Positions 45,419-56,946 of a stretch of 64,000 bases of DNA are shown in pieces. The notes under the pieces were generated by a model. It saw nothing but the letters and a program-made list of their open reading frames with translations. It was not told the DNA's origin and made no database searches. Within the stretch, counting starts at the first letter, position 1, and every line of letters begins with the position of its first letter. Both the position numbers and the translations under genes were made by a program. This DNA comes from Pachyseris speciosa (lineage: Eukaryota > Cnidaria > Anthozoa > Scleractinia > Pachyseridae), in NCBI GenBank assembly GCA_016490735.1, contig JAEMWC010001463.1, forward strand, positions 1 through 64,000, written 5' to 3'.

Positions 45419-47951
45419 GGCTGTCTCTGTAAAAACCATCCACTCAATCTCGCATCAAAAATAATTTCGCTTGATACTCTGGTAACTGAAAGACTTTACC
45501 AAGGTTAGAATAAAAATAGATTTGGTTCGAATCGAAACTGTTGTTTGGTGGAGTTAAAAACCATAAAATCTTCGCCCGGTCAGCGCCCGTCGCAACGTCT
45601 ACTAAAAGCATAAAATTGGGATTTTTCGTGGCGCTGTAAAATGTTTGATTCGCATCATTCAGCAATGGATCTTACGTCAATTCACTTATTAACGTTTGCA
45701 GTTCTGCGAGAAACTAAAAGATTTTCTCTTGATTTATGTTTCAAGACGAAATGAAGCATATTACTAAACACTATCAATCGCTGTCGACGATGGCCGGAAA
45801 TGGCCTCTCTCAGTTCAAGAGCTATTGTTTTGAAAGTTTGGGACCTCGTTGAACACTCTAGACTACACAGCCCAAACGTGTAGTCCTTTATCGGCAAAAA
45901 TTATGCAAAATCCCCTGTACGTTTATAGTATTTCTAAAGTTATGACCGTTTTTAAAAACACATGTACGAGCAGTTACGACTTTGACGCCTACAACAAAAT
46001 CGACATATCTCGGGCAGATTTTATAATAAGTACAGCTTACCTGCTTCCCGACTGTGTTTATTGCTCTTAAAACGTGAGTATTAAACGGCTTTTATCGAGT
46101 TTCTTGTAAGCGAACCTGAACGTGAATCAGTCAATTAACTATCCAAATCTTGTATTAAGGAGAAAACCGTGATTAGAAGGATTAGATATTTTGAAGAAAC
46201 TGACACATTAATTTTAGATCGTTGGAACACAAGGGGTTTACTGAAACGAGGAAAGAAAGAATATGGAATATGGAATACGGAATTCGGAATTCAGAACCCG
46301 AAATTGAAATGCAGGAATCTAGAACCTGAAGTGCGGAAATCAGAAAGAGCTCACATATAGGAGGACATTTGAAACCAAATTAATGTTTCTGAAGATGATC
46401 GAACTCTATACCAACCTTAACAAATCTCTTTGAAGATGATATTGAAAACTAGCCTCAAAATGTTCCTGTTTTGTACATGTAAATAAATGGGGTTAGTTCT
46501 ATTGACACGATCTTTTTTGAGCTGGATTTCTTCGTGAATCAAACAATTAACTATCCAAATTTTGTATTAAAGAGAAAATCGTGTTTTCAAGGGTTAATTA
46601 CATTTTGAAGAAATGACTCCATATGTAGATCTCTCAAAGATGGAGTACCCGTGTGATGCTGATTTCTCAGAGGTCCGCTTACAAACCTCACGAGTAAATC
46701 CGCTTCCCAGTTTAAGAACAGGCCATAATCTCGAAGGAAAGCAATGTAAAACAAGTGCTTATTTGAGACCAGGGGAGGATCATTCTGTAGCGTGTCTGCA
46801 TCCGGGTTGAAAATGTAGAAGAAATAAAAAAGAATATGAGTTAATCCTGAACAGGTCGGGTTTGCAACATGACCTTTCTTGGGAACAACTTGACGCAGTG
46901 CCGTAGAAGGGCTAAATTTATTTTAGGGGAGGGGAGGGGGGAGGGGTGCACATCACGAGCACCTAATGCGCGAGTTTCTGAGGGTGTCTGGGGCTGGTTT
47001 CCGCGGGAGATTTTGAAATATATGATCCCTGAAATAGTATTTCCAGCCTTCAGAGAGTAGTTTCCAGCATTCTTTAACTAACTAAACCATTGATCGGATA
47101 TGTTACTTGAACGTTTTACCCTTTTTATTGACCAGGTTTATTATACAAATTGACACGCAAATTGTCAGTGTTGTCTGGTAAATTAACCACTTAACTTTTA
47201 CCCCGCAGACTATAACATTTCTTGGTTTAATTCGGATGTTTGAATTGACTTCCAGAGCAAAGACAACTTTCGGGGCAAATCGTTTTGGTTTTAATTTTTA
47301 TGCACGTAAAAGAAGGAATTGACAGACCAACGTGACTCCTGCTGTGTTTATACAGTGTTTCTGAAAGCCTTTACAGTGCTACTATAATCAAATTTTTACC
47401 TCTTGATTTTTTAAGTTTATCACATAAAATTTCAGAAATGATTAAAAACACCCTGTTTTCGTTTGTAATTATCTGCACTGGTTCCGGGGAAATTTAAATT
47501 TAAAAAATGTGTAAAATATGCAAATGAGGTCCAAAACTTTCAAAACTAGCCCTTGAAGCAAGGCCATTTCCGGCCATCGTTCGAAAGCGATTGATAGTGT
47601 TTAGTAATATGCTTGACTTCGTCTTGAAACGTAAATCAAGAGAAGGTCTGTTAGTTTCTCGCAAAAATGCAAACGTTAATAAGTGAATTGACGTAAGATT
47701 CATTACTGGATGATGCGAATCAAATATTTCACAGCGCCACGAAAAATGCCAATTTTATGCTTTTCGTAAATGTTGCGATAGGCGCTAACCAGGCGAAATA
47801 TTTTATGGTTCCTAACTCCACGGAAAAACCGTTTTGATTCGAACCAATTCTGTTTTTATTCTAATTCTAAGTCTTTCAGTTACCAGAGTATAGTATCAGG
47901 CGAAATTATTTTTGATGCGAAATTGAGTGGGTGGTTTAGACATAGACAGCC
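45419..47951. mobile_element. 2.5-kb element with ~430-bp inverted ends
   Basis: 45419-45850 and 47523-47951 are inverted copies (starting GGCTGTCT and containing 'actcaatctcgcatcaaaaa', 'ggtaactgaaagactt' and 'tcaattcacttattaacgtt'). The interior has a direct repeat (46120-46175 / 46532-46585) and a GGAATA/GGAATT-type microsatellite (46261-46310). No transposase frame. It may be a long-TIR non-autonomous transposon; target duplication not clear. Confidence 0.65.
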
Positions 47952-48132
47952 TGTTAGTTAACTTAATAGAACAGCAACATTTATCCCATGATAGTACAAT
48001 GACATGATTCCTTTGCCATTGCTACCTAGGCAGGTTCAAAGAGAGTGGGCTTCTTGAATAAGGCCTACTGAAAGCCGTTAAACCGTTATACGCCATCTTG
48101 ATATGTGGTCAATTATTCGCTTACTATGGTTA

Positions 48133-48503
48133 GGGGGTGATTACATGGCGATTTTCAGCCCGAGCTGAGACTTCAGCCCTTGCTCTGAAAGAAACCCTCT
48201 TGAAATGAAAGTGGTGATTACACGGAGAAGGTTTTAGCCCGGGCTGAAAATCCTAGCCTGATTTGTGAAACCGGGCTAGGATTTTGAGCCCGGGCAAACG
48301 GGTTGAAAAATCCTCAAAAAGTCCATGTAATCGAAATGGAATTTCAGCCCGGGCTGAAAAGGCAACGTGAGCATGAGCAGTGAAGATGTTTTCTAGGCAA
48401 CAAGACGGCTGCAAAATTTCATCCCGGGTTGAAATTTGTAATGTAATCGCAACAGTATTTCAGCCCGCTCCACCGGGCTGAAATTCGCCATGTAATCACC
48501 CCC
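48133..48503. mobile_element. Harbinger-type MITE
   Basis: GGGGGTGATTACATGGCGA is perfectly inverted at the right end and flanked by TTA on both sides (48130-48132, 48504-48506), the three-base target duplication of PIF/Harbinger. The interior repeats the palindrome AGCCCGGGCT and 'catgtaatc' motifs. Confidence 0.85.
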
Positions 48504-48927
48504 TTACTCAGTAAAACAGTTCCTGTTAGTATTGCGAACACTCACTTGGTGGTCATACAACTGAGTGTCTGGCCTCTGGGTTTCTCTTGGCTATTTTTTC
48601 TCCCTAAGTTTTTTTACTTGGATTGGAATTTTACCTTTTTACAATGGAGCCACGCTCTATGGACACTCGCTTGATACGGACGCTTGGATATTACTTACAG
48701 TCTCGTTTGTCCCGACGAAAACCTCATATTTTCTATAAAATTAACACGCTTAATACGGACATCGGTCAATACGGACAACGAACAAGTTGTCTGTGTCCCG
48801 AGTGACAAACGCCTTACGGACACTGGTTATCTGCGCACTGTCAATTTCAGTATTTGATACTTGTACTGTGGTGCTTTACTTTCACATATGTATATCTACC
48901 GATCCTCGGTTGGTAGACTTTGAAATA
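48504..48927. other. Non-coding stretch with a 'tacggacac' repeat fragment
   Basis: 48650-48830 repeats 'tacggaca' five times and resembles one end of a pogo/Tc1-like repeat whose other end may be 49836-49925. No gene. Confidence 0.4.
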
Positions 48928-49829
48928 AAGCAAGAGGCTACAATTAGCCTAAACTCGGGCTTGCAAAAAACAGTATTGTATCCCTAATTTAGCGCTAAAC
49001 AAAAGAATAGAGAGAAGTCTTTCTTACATCAGACGCATTGCGCTCAGCTTGTGTTGGAGTCTATTTCTTTGCAGTGTAACTCCGTAGACCCTTATGAGAT
49101 CAACCGTATCTCCCTTTAAAATTACAAAATTGCTTTACAGCTCAACCATTGAGAACAAAAATAATAACACTTGTAAAAATTATTTATGAAAGAAGAAGAA
49201 AAAAGCTCACGATAGGTGCCACTAGTAGAAGTTGAACCCGGGTTGTTTACATTAGGGACAGTAACAATGACCTCTAGACCACTGAGGTTCAGCATAGCTA
49301 ATGAGGTAAAAAAAAAAGGTTATTTATTGCAAAAAACTAAGCACACTTGCTTTCGCTTCGATGAATATTTCTGCTAAGTGTTTGAGAAAGGAAACGCTTA
49401 TCAAGCGATGTAGGATTTTTTCGCATAGACGTTAATGGTGTCTCGGTGAAATGTGTGGAGAAAAAAATAATCTGTTTACAAATACGTCATTTAAAACATA
49501 AGAAAGAGAGTAAGGTATTTGCGGTCAGTATCACTTCACGCAAGTAAAAACTTAAATCGCTTATCATTCAAAAACTAATGTCCGGAAATTGAGGTATTGT
49601 GGTAAAATGGTAAATAAACTACCGGGGGTGTATGATATCCCGTACTTGAGTTATTCAATGTACCACTCAAAATTAGATTAGTATGGAGCCGTGAGGGGGA
49701 AACACGGCAGTCTAATTCAAAACATATGGAGTTCAGCTTGATCATGTTCAAAGTATTCTTCTCGCTGTTGAACTTGCAAACATTCGTATAGACACTTCTC
49801 TCAGCATATTAGTCGTTCAGACTTCAAAG
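48928..49829. repeat. Direct duplication R3, copy B
   Basis: Second copy of 16257-17168, with several short deletions. It is flanked by 'tacggacac' repeat sequence on both sides, which copy A lacks. Confidence 0.8.
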
Positions 49830-49835
49830 TGGTTA

Positions 49836-49925
49836 TACAGTGGAACCCCGTTAATACGGACACCAAGGGGACGTGACAAAGTGTCCACATTATCCTAGGT
49901 GTCCGTATTAAGAGGGCTGGCAGAA
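49836..49925. mobile_element. Repeat end with ACAGTGGAACCCCGTTAATA terminus
   Basis: Terminal-like ACAGTGGAACCCCG is followed by 'ttaatacggacacc' inverted at 49899-49915 ('ggtgtccgtattaa'). Resembles pogo/Tc1-type non-autonomous ends; fragment only. Confidence 0.5.
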
Positions 49926-50179
49926 ATTAAAATGTCGCGGACTCATATTTTATCAATACAAAGGCTAAAGCAGACATTTTTATGGAAACAAAATGTTGCT
50001 TAATTTATTGACGGTAATTGTAACCGTTACGAGTTGAGACTAAAGAAACTTTTCGGTAATTTATCTGAAAACTTCTTCCTGGATTAGAGGATTCCATGTT
50101 ACCAAGGACTTTTCGACTGTTAAATGCGGTTAAAATGTTACCTTCTGCAACCAGAGTGGGAAAATGCCAAGGATAAAGA

Positions 50180-50998
50180 CAGGAGTGCTCGATGGAGCCG
50201 ATCTGCAAAATAACCGCTCTGCAGGCCGATTTTGGGCTGGCTGGCAAAATGTTTGCTGAAATAAAAATCTTGCTGGCAGTGTTATTTTAACGAAATCTTG
50301 CTAGAATTTGTGTCCGTAATGAGTCTTACTGGCTGACAGGAATCAAAACACGTTATTTCTGGCAGCTGTCTTATTTCAGTTTTCATGCTGGCTGATAGTA
50401 CTGAGGGCGCACTTTTATCTGCGTGAGATTGAAAATAAAGTTAATGAAAAACAAACTGTCCTTGGGCTCGTAAAGCAACTTTCAAGAGTCTCAACGTATT
50501 GAATAGCATGTGCTGTCAGTTGGCTTCGTATTTTGGTGGATTTTTATCTGCGAGAAGATAGGACTTCGGGGGAAAAAACTAAAAGTAAACAACACGGGAT
50601 ACAGATAGAAGCCTACTGCCCGTCTTGGGAACGATCTGACATCCGAAATAAACCATTCGACATATTTTGCCCAAAAATCAAGTTAAAATCAATACTTAGC
50701 TGGCTGGGTATTTTTCTTCCTTACGCGACTGCTGGCTGGCAAACTGGAAAGATTCCACCCGTGCTGGCTGGCATTTCATGTTTGTGGCATTTTCAACTTT
50801 GCTGGCTCGTTGAGAAACGACACGCTCGTAGCTGGCTGGTATTTTTATTTCTCAAACGTTTTGCTCGCTGGCATTGAAGAGCGGTTATTTTTTTGCCAGG
50901 AAAGTTAAATATTAACGAAGATTGACAGGGGGACACTCAGCTAGTGTTTAGTACATCGTACGATAAAAATTCTCAGAAAAGGTCGTTGGGTACTCCTG
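50180..50998. mobile_element. 819-bp internally deleted derivative of the 7.98-kb element
   Basis: The ends CAGGAGTGCTC and (inverted) CAGGAGTACCC are bordered by a perfect 8-bp duplication GATAAAGA (50172-50179, 50999-51006). In reverse orientation it matches 35909-36382 joined directly to 43535-43887, so 7.15 kb is missing relative to the large copy. It contains many CTGGCTGG motifs. An open frame at 50533-50877 is an artefact of these repeats. Confidence 0.85.
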
Positions 50999-51006
50999 GA
51001 TAAAGA

Positions 51007-51514
51007 CGCAGTCGTCTATTAAAAGAAAGTCGAGTTATCGCCCACATTCCTTATCACCTTGTGGACACAAAAAAAATCTCACTGGTATAGTCACTCATTA
51101 CTCGGGCTAGTAAAAAGCCCGAGGTTTAAAATGGGCTTCATTTTTCGTCGTCGTATTTCATCCGCAAAAGGCACTTCTGGCGTTTCTGCGCAAGCGCGAA
51201 CTATAAATAACAACTCACAAAAGCAAGAATGGTGCCTGTTGTTTCCGAAGGGTAAATACTTTTACAATAGCAATGTTAAAGCAATTACAAAAAAGGTCAC
51301 GTGATAAAACTGTGTAACTTACTTTTATAATCTAATGAAATCTTTAGTTCACAGTAAAGGCCAGTTTTTATTTATAGATAGTGTTCTTGTGATACTGATA
51401 ACATTTCATTGAAAACCATTCAAGTTCACATCCCGTCTCCATCGTCTCTTCACTTTAAAGTCAATTTAGGAACAGTGCTGAATTATAACACAAAAGAATA
51501 AGAGTTGCACTTAC
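51007..51514. other. Non-coding stretch before LRR exon 1
   Basis: No exon or element recognised. By position it is the start of the intron following exon 1. Confidence 0.45.
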
Positions 51515-51586
51515 AGCTCATACAGCCGTGTATTGTGATCAAAGATTCCTTGAGGCAGGTCCTTCAGCTCGTTGTTTTTGAGGTAC
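51515..51586 (-). CDS. LRR exon 1 (most 5' seen)
   Basis: 72-nt exon, acceptor gattgttcgtag, donor gtaagtgcaa. Core NNELKDLPQGIFDHNTRLYE. It ends CT and would join the G of exon 2 in frame, but 26 kb of repeats intervenes. More exons must lie upstream because no start, signal peptide or N-terminal cap is present. Confidence 0.85.
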
Positions 51587-53339
51587 CTACGAACAATCAA
51601 TCAATTAACATGGTGTTAGAAAGGTCAACATTTTCGCATCCAAAGCTTCTTTATTTAGTAAAGTGCACCAACTAATAAAAGCCACATTATTGTTCGAAAG
51701 CCGATTAACCCCTCTCCAAGATTGAACAGGAACCACACAATGATGTTCTGCAAAATTTTACATCAGGGGACATAAATCCTAAAAAGCAAAAATCAGCAAA
51801 AGAAACTTTTATCCAAAAGTGAAAAGAGAAAAAAAAATAACGTTTACGCGAACCCTGAATTAAGTTCTCGGCTTTCGAACAAATGGGCTCTGATTGAGAA
51901 TTTACAAAAACCGCGTTTCGCACGCCTCTGATTTTCTTTGTACACTAGAACTCATCCTAGTCCCGGAAATCAAGTTTAAGATATCCTTTCAATATATATC
52001 ACGATTGAAGACAAAAACCGATGGGGATTTTAAGTCACTTAGGGTGACACAGTTTCCGCGCGGTTAGCGGTAATTAGCGTGATGGCGCGGGTTTTAAATT
52101 AGATAGACAAACATGGCGGCAAAAAAATTCTGTCTGTTTTTTGTCGGCTACTGAAACCACGAAATGGAAAAATGAGGTATTTAAGATGCGTTCACCTGTG
52201 TTTACGTTTGAAAAGAAAGTGTGAAAATAAGCTTGAAAATTACAATGTGCCAATAAAGTTCCGAGTCGCGTCGAACTGATAGCGTGACTATAAACTGTTG
52301 CCAAGAGAGCCGCAATAATTATTTCCTTTTCAGTCTTCCACTATCCTGCCTTCGACTTTGCTTTCAAGAACCACGTACTGCACAGAAACGGACGAGAACA
52401 GTAAACAAACTCCACAGTCACAGCGGCAAAAAATATTAATTTTATTCCACTCGGACGGTGAAAGCCTCGAAGCGCAAGGCAAAGACTGAAGAAGTCAGGG
52501 CTGAACTTTACAAACGCCGCTTATTTCCCCAAACCGAAAACAAGGAGAACAACACATCGGCTGAACCGCGCATTCTTCACAAAAACCAACCATGCTGGTG
52601 GAGAAATGGTCAGCGCAAACTGTGGGAATTGGGCAAATTATTTGCCGCCCTTCTTTGGTTATGTGTAAATAAACACTTCAAAGGGACGAGAAAACCTTAT
52701 TTCACCAGCTTCCTGATTCAGTCAGTGTCATCAAGCCCACAGAACTGTCTGGATATAGAATTACTGATCTGGGTTTCTTTTAACTTTCTCTTTAAAATCA
52801 TGTGAGCACTTCAGCACTGCAAATCTGGTGAAATATGCCAACATGCTTTTTACAATAGTATTAAATTGCCTCTAGCAAACTTTTCAAAAATGGTTTGAAA
52901 AGGTGAATAATTTAATTTTCGGTCCTATCCATTCTTCCAAGGGCCCCTTTGTATTACTTACGCAGACACAGAAATAAAGGAGGGATGCGCAAGTTTATTT
53001 CTGTCGCATACCATAAATGTGGCAGCAAAAATGATTTTTTTTCTTCCAGACAGCTCCACAATTCCACAGTTCCTGGCGCCTATAAAATTAATACGCAAGT
53101 CGATCTTGGTCGCCACTGACAGCGGTATAGGATATACACATGTCAACAGCTTTTCCACCACATTAAGTGTCCCCATGTTAATTCGGAGCCCGTTCAATAG
53201 ACGCGAGAGTGAAATTGCTGTTGCTATTGAGGAGGTTGCTACTAATTCCTGCAGAATGGCTATGGAAAATGAAATTTATATTAAAATTCTTATGGGAAGA
53301 CCCCTGATACTAATTGTGCAGTACATCTCGCTATTCTAT
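51587..53339. other. Stretch without confirmed gene
   Basis: A 115-codon plus-strand frame (52458-52805) begins with a basic segment (KASKRKAKTEEVRAELYKRR) but has no recognised domain or splice support. Other frames look random. Confidence 0.4.
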
Positions 53340-54291
53340 ATGATATGCAATGGTTAAAACGTGAGAGGACCAACGATTCGCTGACAAAACAAAGAGCAAT
53401 CAACCTGCTAGTTGGTTCTGTTCAAAAGCTAATCAATAGCAGCGAGACTACAATGGAAATTTATATCGATAACATCAAATTAGAGGAAGCGGCAGGAGAA
53501 AAGCTGCTCGGAGTTGTCATTGACTCAAACCTTTCATGGAACTTACACATTGACTATCTGATTAAAAAATTAAACTGTAGAATATGTCTTAAAAGAGCAA
53601 AGGTCTATTTAACCTTCGCTTGCAGGAAAATGTTATATAATGCCCTCATCAAGCCAACACTAGAGTATTGTTGTACGGTCTGGGGTAAATGTACCTTTGG
53701 TAATCTTCAAAGAGTTTTACGACTACAGAAACGATGTGCTAGGCTAATTTTAGATGCTGATACTCACGAAAACTCAGTCAAGCTTTTTAACAAATGAAAT
53801 TGGTTGCCTATAGACGATATACGTATTAGAAAGCGTTATATGCTTCATAAAATAAATCAAGGACATTGCCCGGCTTATTTTAATAAATATATTGAACATA
53901 TAAGTAACACCCATAATTATAACACGAGATCCGCTTCCAATAACAATATAACAACACCAGCTTGTAAAAGGAATTCTGGCCTCAGAACGTTTCACTCGAG
54001 CGCTTGCCGTTTGTGGAACGCTCTTGATCCCAAACTTGAGTCACTCTTCCATACTAATTTTAAAAATTACTTATTTAAACTTTACAGTAGTAGGAATTCC
54101 TTTCTTGATCATTTTGAAATTTGTAAAACCTTTTAGTTTCATTAGCAGTCAACTAATCAATACTGTATAACTAGTAGTTCATTATGTAAGTTTAGTTGGT
54201 AGATTATATAGGTAGTTAATTAATTAATCGATACGTTTTATTACTTTTATTGTAGGAGGGCCATTATTATCTATCTATCTACCTATCAATC
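53340..54291 (+). mobile_element. 5'-truncated non-LTR retrotransposon, 3' part
   Basis: Encodes the C-terminal region of a jockey/CR1-type reverse transcriptase: KLLGVVIDSNLSWNLHIDYL, then PTLEYCCTVWG, then LQKRCARLIL. An in-frame TGA at 53795 separates this from the downstream part in the same frame (LPIDDIRIRKRYMLHKINQG, then FHSSACRLWNAL). No catalytic YxDD region or endonuclease is present, so it is dead. It ends near an ATCT-repeat tail at 54270-54290, the simple-repeat 3' end common in such elements. Confidence 0.8.
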
Positions 54292-54292
54292 A

Positions 54293-55290
54293 AGGGCTCC
54301 AAAACCAAAAAAGTCCTGGACTACTCTTGTGCTAATAAATTCTGTCGTATCTCTGAAACTGCTCAGTCAAAAGGTAAAGAACCAGCTCATCATGACTGCC
54401 GCCAAAATTAGAAAGGTTCGTCTGAAGTAGGAGTTAGACTTTTTCATGACTCTCCAAATCATGGTGTGAAGTACTCTGTACATCGCGTTTAGACCAGGAA
54501 ATGATTTGGAGGAAATCGCTGCCTTAACTGCCATGGAATCATGTATTGCTGATATCAGTCAGTGGATGCATACGGATAAGTTAAAGAAAGTCATTAACGT
54601 CAGTATCTTATCGGTTGGCGACTCCCAAATTGCTCTATCATGTGAAGTTCGAAACTTAGGAACCTGGCTTGATTCGAAAATGAGTATGCCAAGTCATATT
54701 AACAGAACTTGCTCATCTGCTTTCTATTATCTTTTGTAACATACGTAGAATTAGGAAATATTTAAGTCGTCCAGTCACCGAATCATTAGTTCAAGCTTTT
54801 ATAACCAGTAGCATAGATTATTGTAACAGCCTTTTACATGGCCTCCCGAATTCACATATCATGAAACTCCAACGGATACAGAATGCCGCAGCTCGGTTGG
54901 TCACAGGAACACCAAGATTCTGTTATGTTACACCGTTGCTTTTTCACCTTCATTGGCTCCCGATTAGTTACCGTATAAAGATTAAGATTCTGCTTTTGAC
55001 ATTTAAGTGTTTATATGGTCTAGCTCCTAATTATCTGATTGATTTAATTAGCATTAAAAAGCAATCCAGATACTCTCTTAGGTCAAACGACTCTTTATTA
55101 CTTGAGTTACCTAGAACTAAGAACCGTCCAACCCTTGGCGATTACATGCCAATCGTTGGTGAACAAGTGAAGTTATGAAAAAAAATTTCCACTTAATACG
55201 TTCACTAGAGCCTTGAGAAATACCAATAATTCTAGCTTTAAGCCACAAAAACTAAAACACGAGCTCACTGTAGAAAAGCTATAAGCGTGT
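54293..55290 (+). mobile_element. Second truncated non-LTR retrotransposon tail
   Basis: A different lineage from its neighbour: ISQWMHTDKLKK and LGTWLDSKMSMPSHI in one frame, then after a stop/frameshift near 54739 SIDYCNSLLHGLP, QRIQNAAARLVTG and LHWLPISYRIKIKILLLTFK. This is the thumb and C-terminal part of a CR1/jockey-like reverse transcriptase. The upstream catalytic domain is absent and the frame is broken. Confidence 0.8.
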
Positions 55291-56688
55291 TGAGATACAA
55301 CGTTTTGAAGCGTATTGAGATACAACGTTTTGCAAATTTAACAAAAATTCTTAGCAGCGATTTCATAGCTACCTTAACAAGTTATGTGAGAATGAATATA
55401 TGAAAATCATATAAAGATATGATCATTCACATACGTATTTTTAACAAGTTAAGTGGAAAAAATTCATAACTTTGTTTGATACCACTATGAAGGTAACAAC
55501 ATATAAAGATTGGTAGTAATGATCCATCGAAGCGCTGGAAACCGGTGAGAGCCACCGAGGATGGTTTCACTGAATAAATGAACTCAAAATGTTCGAAACA
55601 TTTCAATGAAGCAAAGGTAATTAGATGCAAATTAATAACATCAGGATAACACGCAGAGTAATAGTAGCATTTATACCATTCCGACTGATAGGAGGCTTAG
55701 AAAAATAAGTTGGTCTTTACTCGGGGCGTCTGCCAAGAAGTTAGTTTAGATCCACAACATTTCAATCTTAATAAAACATTGTGATTCTTGGCTAGAATTT
55801 GGTGCATCCAATTTCAACTCGCATTTCGCTTACCGAACGCAAATGTGAATTAACAACGGAAAAACAGCTAACAAATTTACAAAAAAATGGCTTTTAATTC
55901 AGTGCTCGCCAAAAAAGGAAAACCATTCGGTTCACAAGGTGCCTATCGGTATAATGTTATGTTAAATACATATTGAACTGGAGGGTGACAGTTCCTTCTA
56001 CATTGATTTCAGGATATATGCGCGCAATAAGTATTGAAGTATTATGGTTCTTTCGGGTGCATCTCCCCCGAGCGAAAGTATCCATTCCACGCGAAATTGA
56101 GAAATTCGATCCGGAAAACAAATCTAACATCACAACCAATCACCTATTCGTTCACATTGAATGTTTGATGGGCCACAGAGAAAAACATAAGGAGGTAAGT
56201 CAGTGAAATGCGGATAAGGTGATAATTGACGTTGACGAAAAGTGAGAAATTAAAGGTGGTTGGTAGGGTAGGGAGGGGGGGTAACAGAATTTATAATAAA
56301 GGGTTGCGCATGTTTTCAAATTACATTATTATTTTGTTGTTGTTGTTGATTAACTTTCAAATGTAGAAAAATGGTAATACACCTCTTCCAACCGACTTTC
56401 CTCCTACAATCCACAATTCGCCAAAGAAGAACAAAAGAAAACGTTTTTGCATGGCCAAATTTGTTACTATCTTTTCGATAACTAGCTTTATGTCTAATTT
56501 GGCATCAGAGCAAAAGAAACTTTTTGAGATTTTTTTCAACAAAATACACACTTAACTTGTTAATTGCTATTACTGATCATGAATTAAAAAATGTCGTAAA
56601 GAGGAAAATACTGCCGACAACGGAGTCAGGGCTTGCGCACATCACGGTAAGATTTTCACTCAGTAACTTTTCATCGTTGAATGACATC
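55291..56688. other. Non-coding stretch, no gene seen
   Basis: A short direct repeat 'gagatacaacgttttg' lies at 55292-55334. Nothing else recognised up to the Gypsy insertion site. Confidence 0.45.
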
Positions 56689-56693
56689 TACTG

Positions 56694-56929
56694 TGTAACG
56701 TTTTATGTCGTACGTTGAAACGATATATAGAGAGAGACGCAAGTGCTTGTCAACTCCTATTTTAATGCCTGCTTGTCGATTCTCCGAGTTACAAAGAATC
56801 AGTAGTATTCTTATGATCTCGCGATATGCGTGGGGCAATCAGAGGTGTCGATTACACTACTATTATAAACAGATCAAGATCACGCAAGTTAGTGTCACAA
56901 TACAACGTCACAAATCCGGTATCGTTACA
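56694..56929 (-). repeat. 3' LTR of the Gypsy element
   Basis: 236 bp, TG...CA ends, no difference found against the other LTR. As the element is on the minus strand this is the downstream copy. Confidence 0.95.
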
Positions 56930-56942
56930 TCTCCCTTTTCTT
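56930..56942 (-). promoter_or_regulatory. Polypurine tract
   Basis: AAGAAAAGGGAGA directly abuts the 3' LTR on the minus strand, as needed to prime plus-strand synthesis in LTR elements. Confidence 0.85.
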
Positions 56943-56946
56943 AAAG

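Larger units (their letters stand above)
1030..51586 (-). other. Composite gene model: LRR receptor-like ectodomain, one repeat per exon
   Basis: Sixteen exons were read directly (51515-51586, 25111-25179, 24878-24949, 22119-22190, 20148-20219, 19361-19432, 16076-16147, 15416-15487, 13982-14053, 12528-12599, 12263-12334, 11623-11694, 11059-11130, 4613-4684, 2542-2613, 1030-1101). All are 72 nt except one of 69 nt, all are flanked by AG and GT splice sites, and all share one phase (one base in, two out), so they join into about 383 residues without a stop. Each gives one LRR of the type LxxNxLxxLPxGxFDxNxxLxxL. This architecture is known for LGR family receptors (relaxin and glycoprotein-hormone receptors), whose LRRs face the outside of the cell. 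No signal peptide, LDLa module, cysteine caps or 7TM domain is visible here, so the gene must continue beyond both ends. A Slit- or Toll-like LRR protein is an alternative. The 26-kb gap after the first exon leaves open whether that exon belongs to a neighbouring paralogue. Confidence 0.75.

Noticed and set aside
50533..50877. 114-codon plus-strand frame
   Set aside because: Made by the CTGGCTGG repeats of the deletion-derivative transposon; not conserved in the large copy.
52458..52805. 115-codon plus-strand frame with a basic N-terminus
   Set aside because: No family match or splice signals; composition after the first 50 residues looks random.
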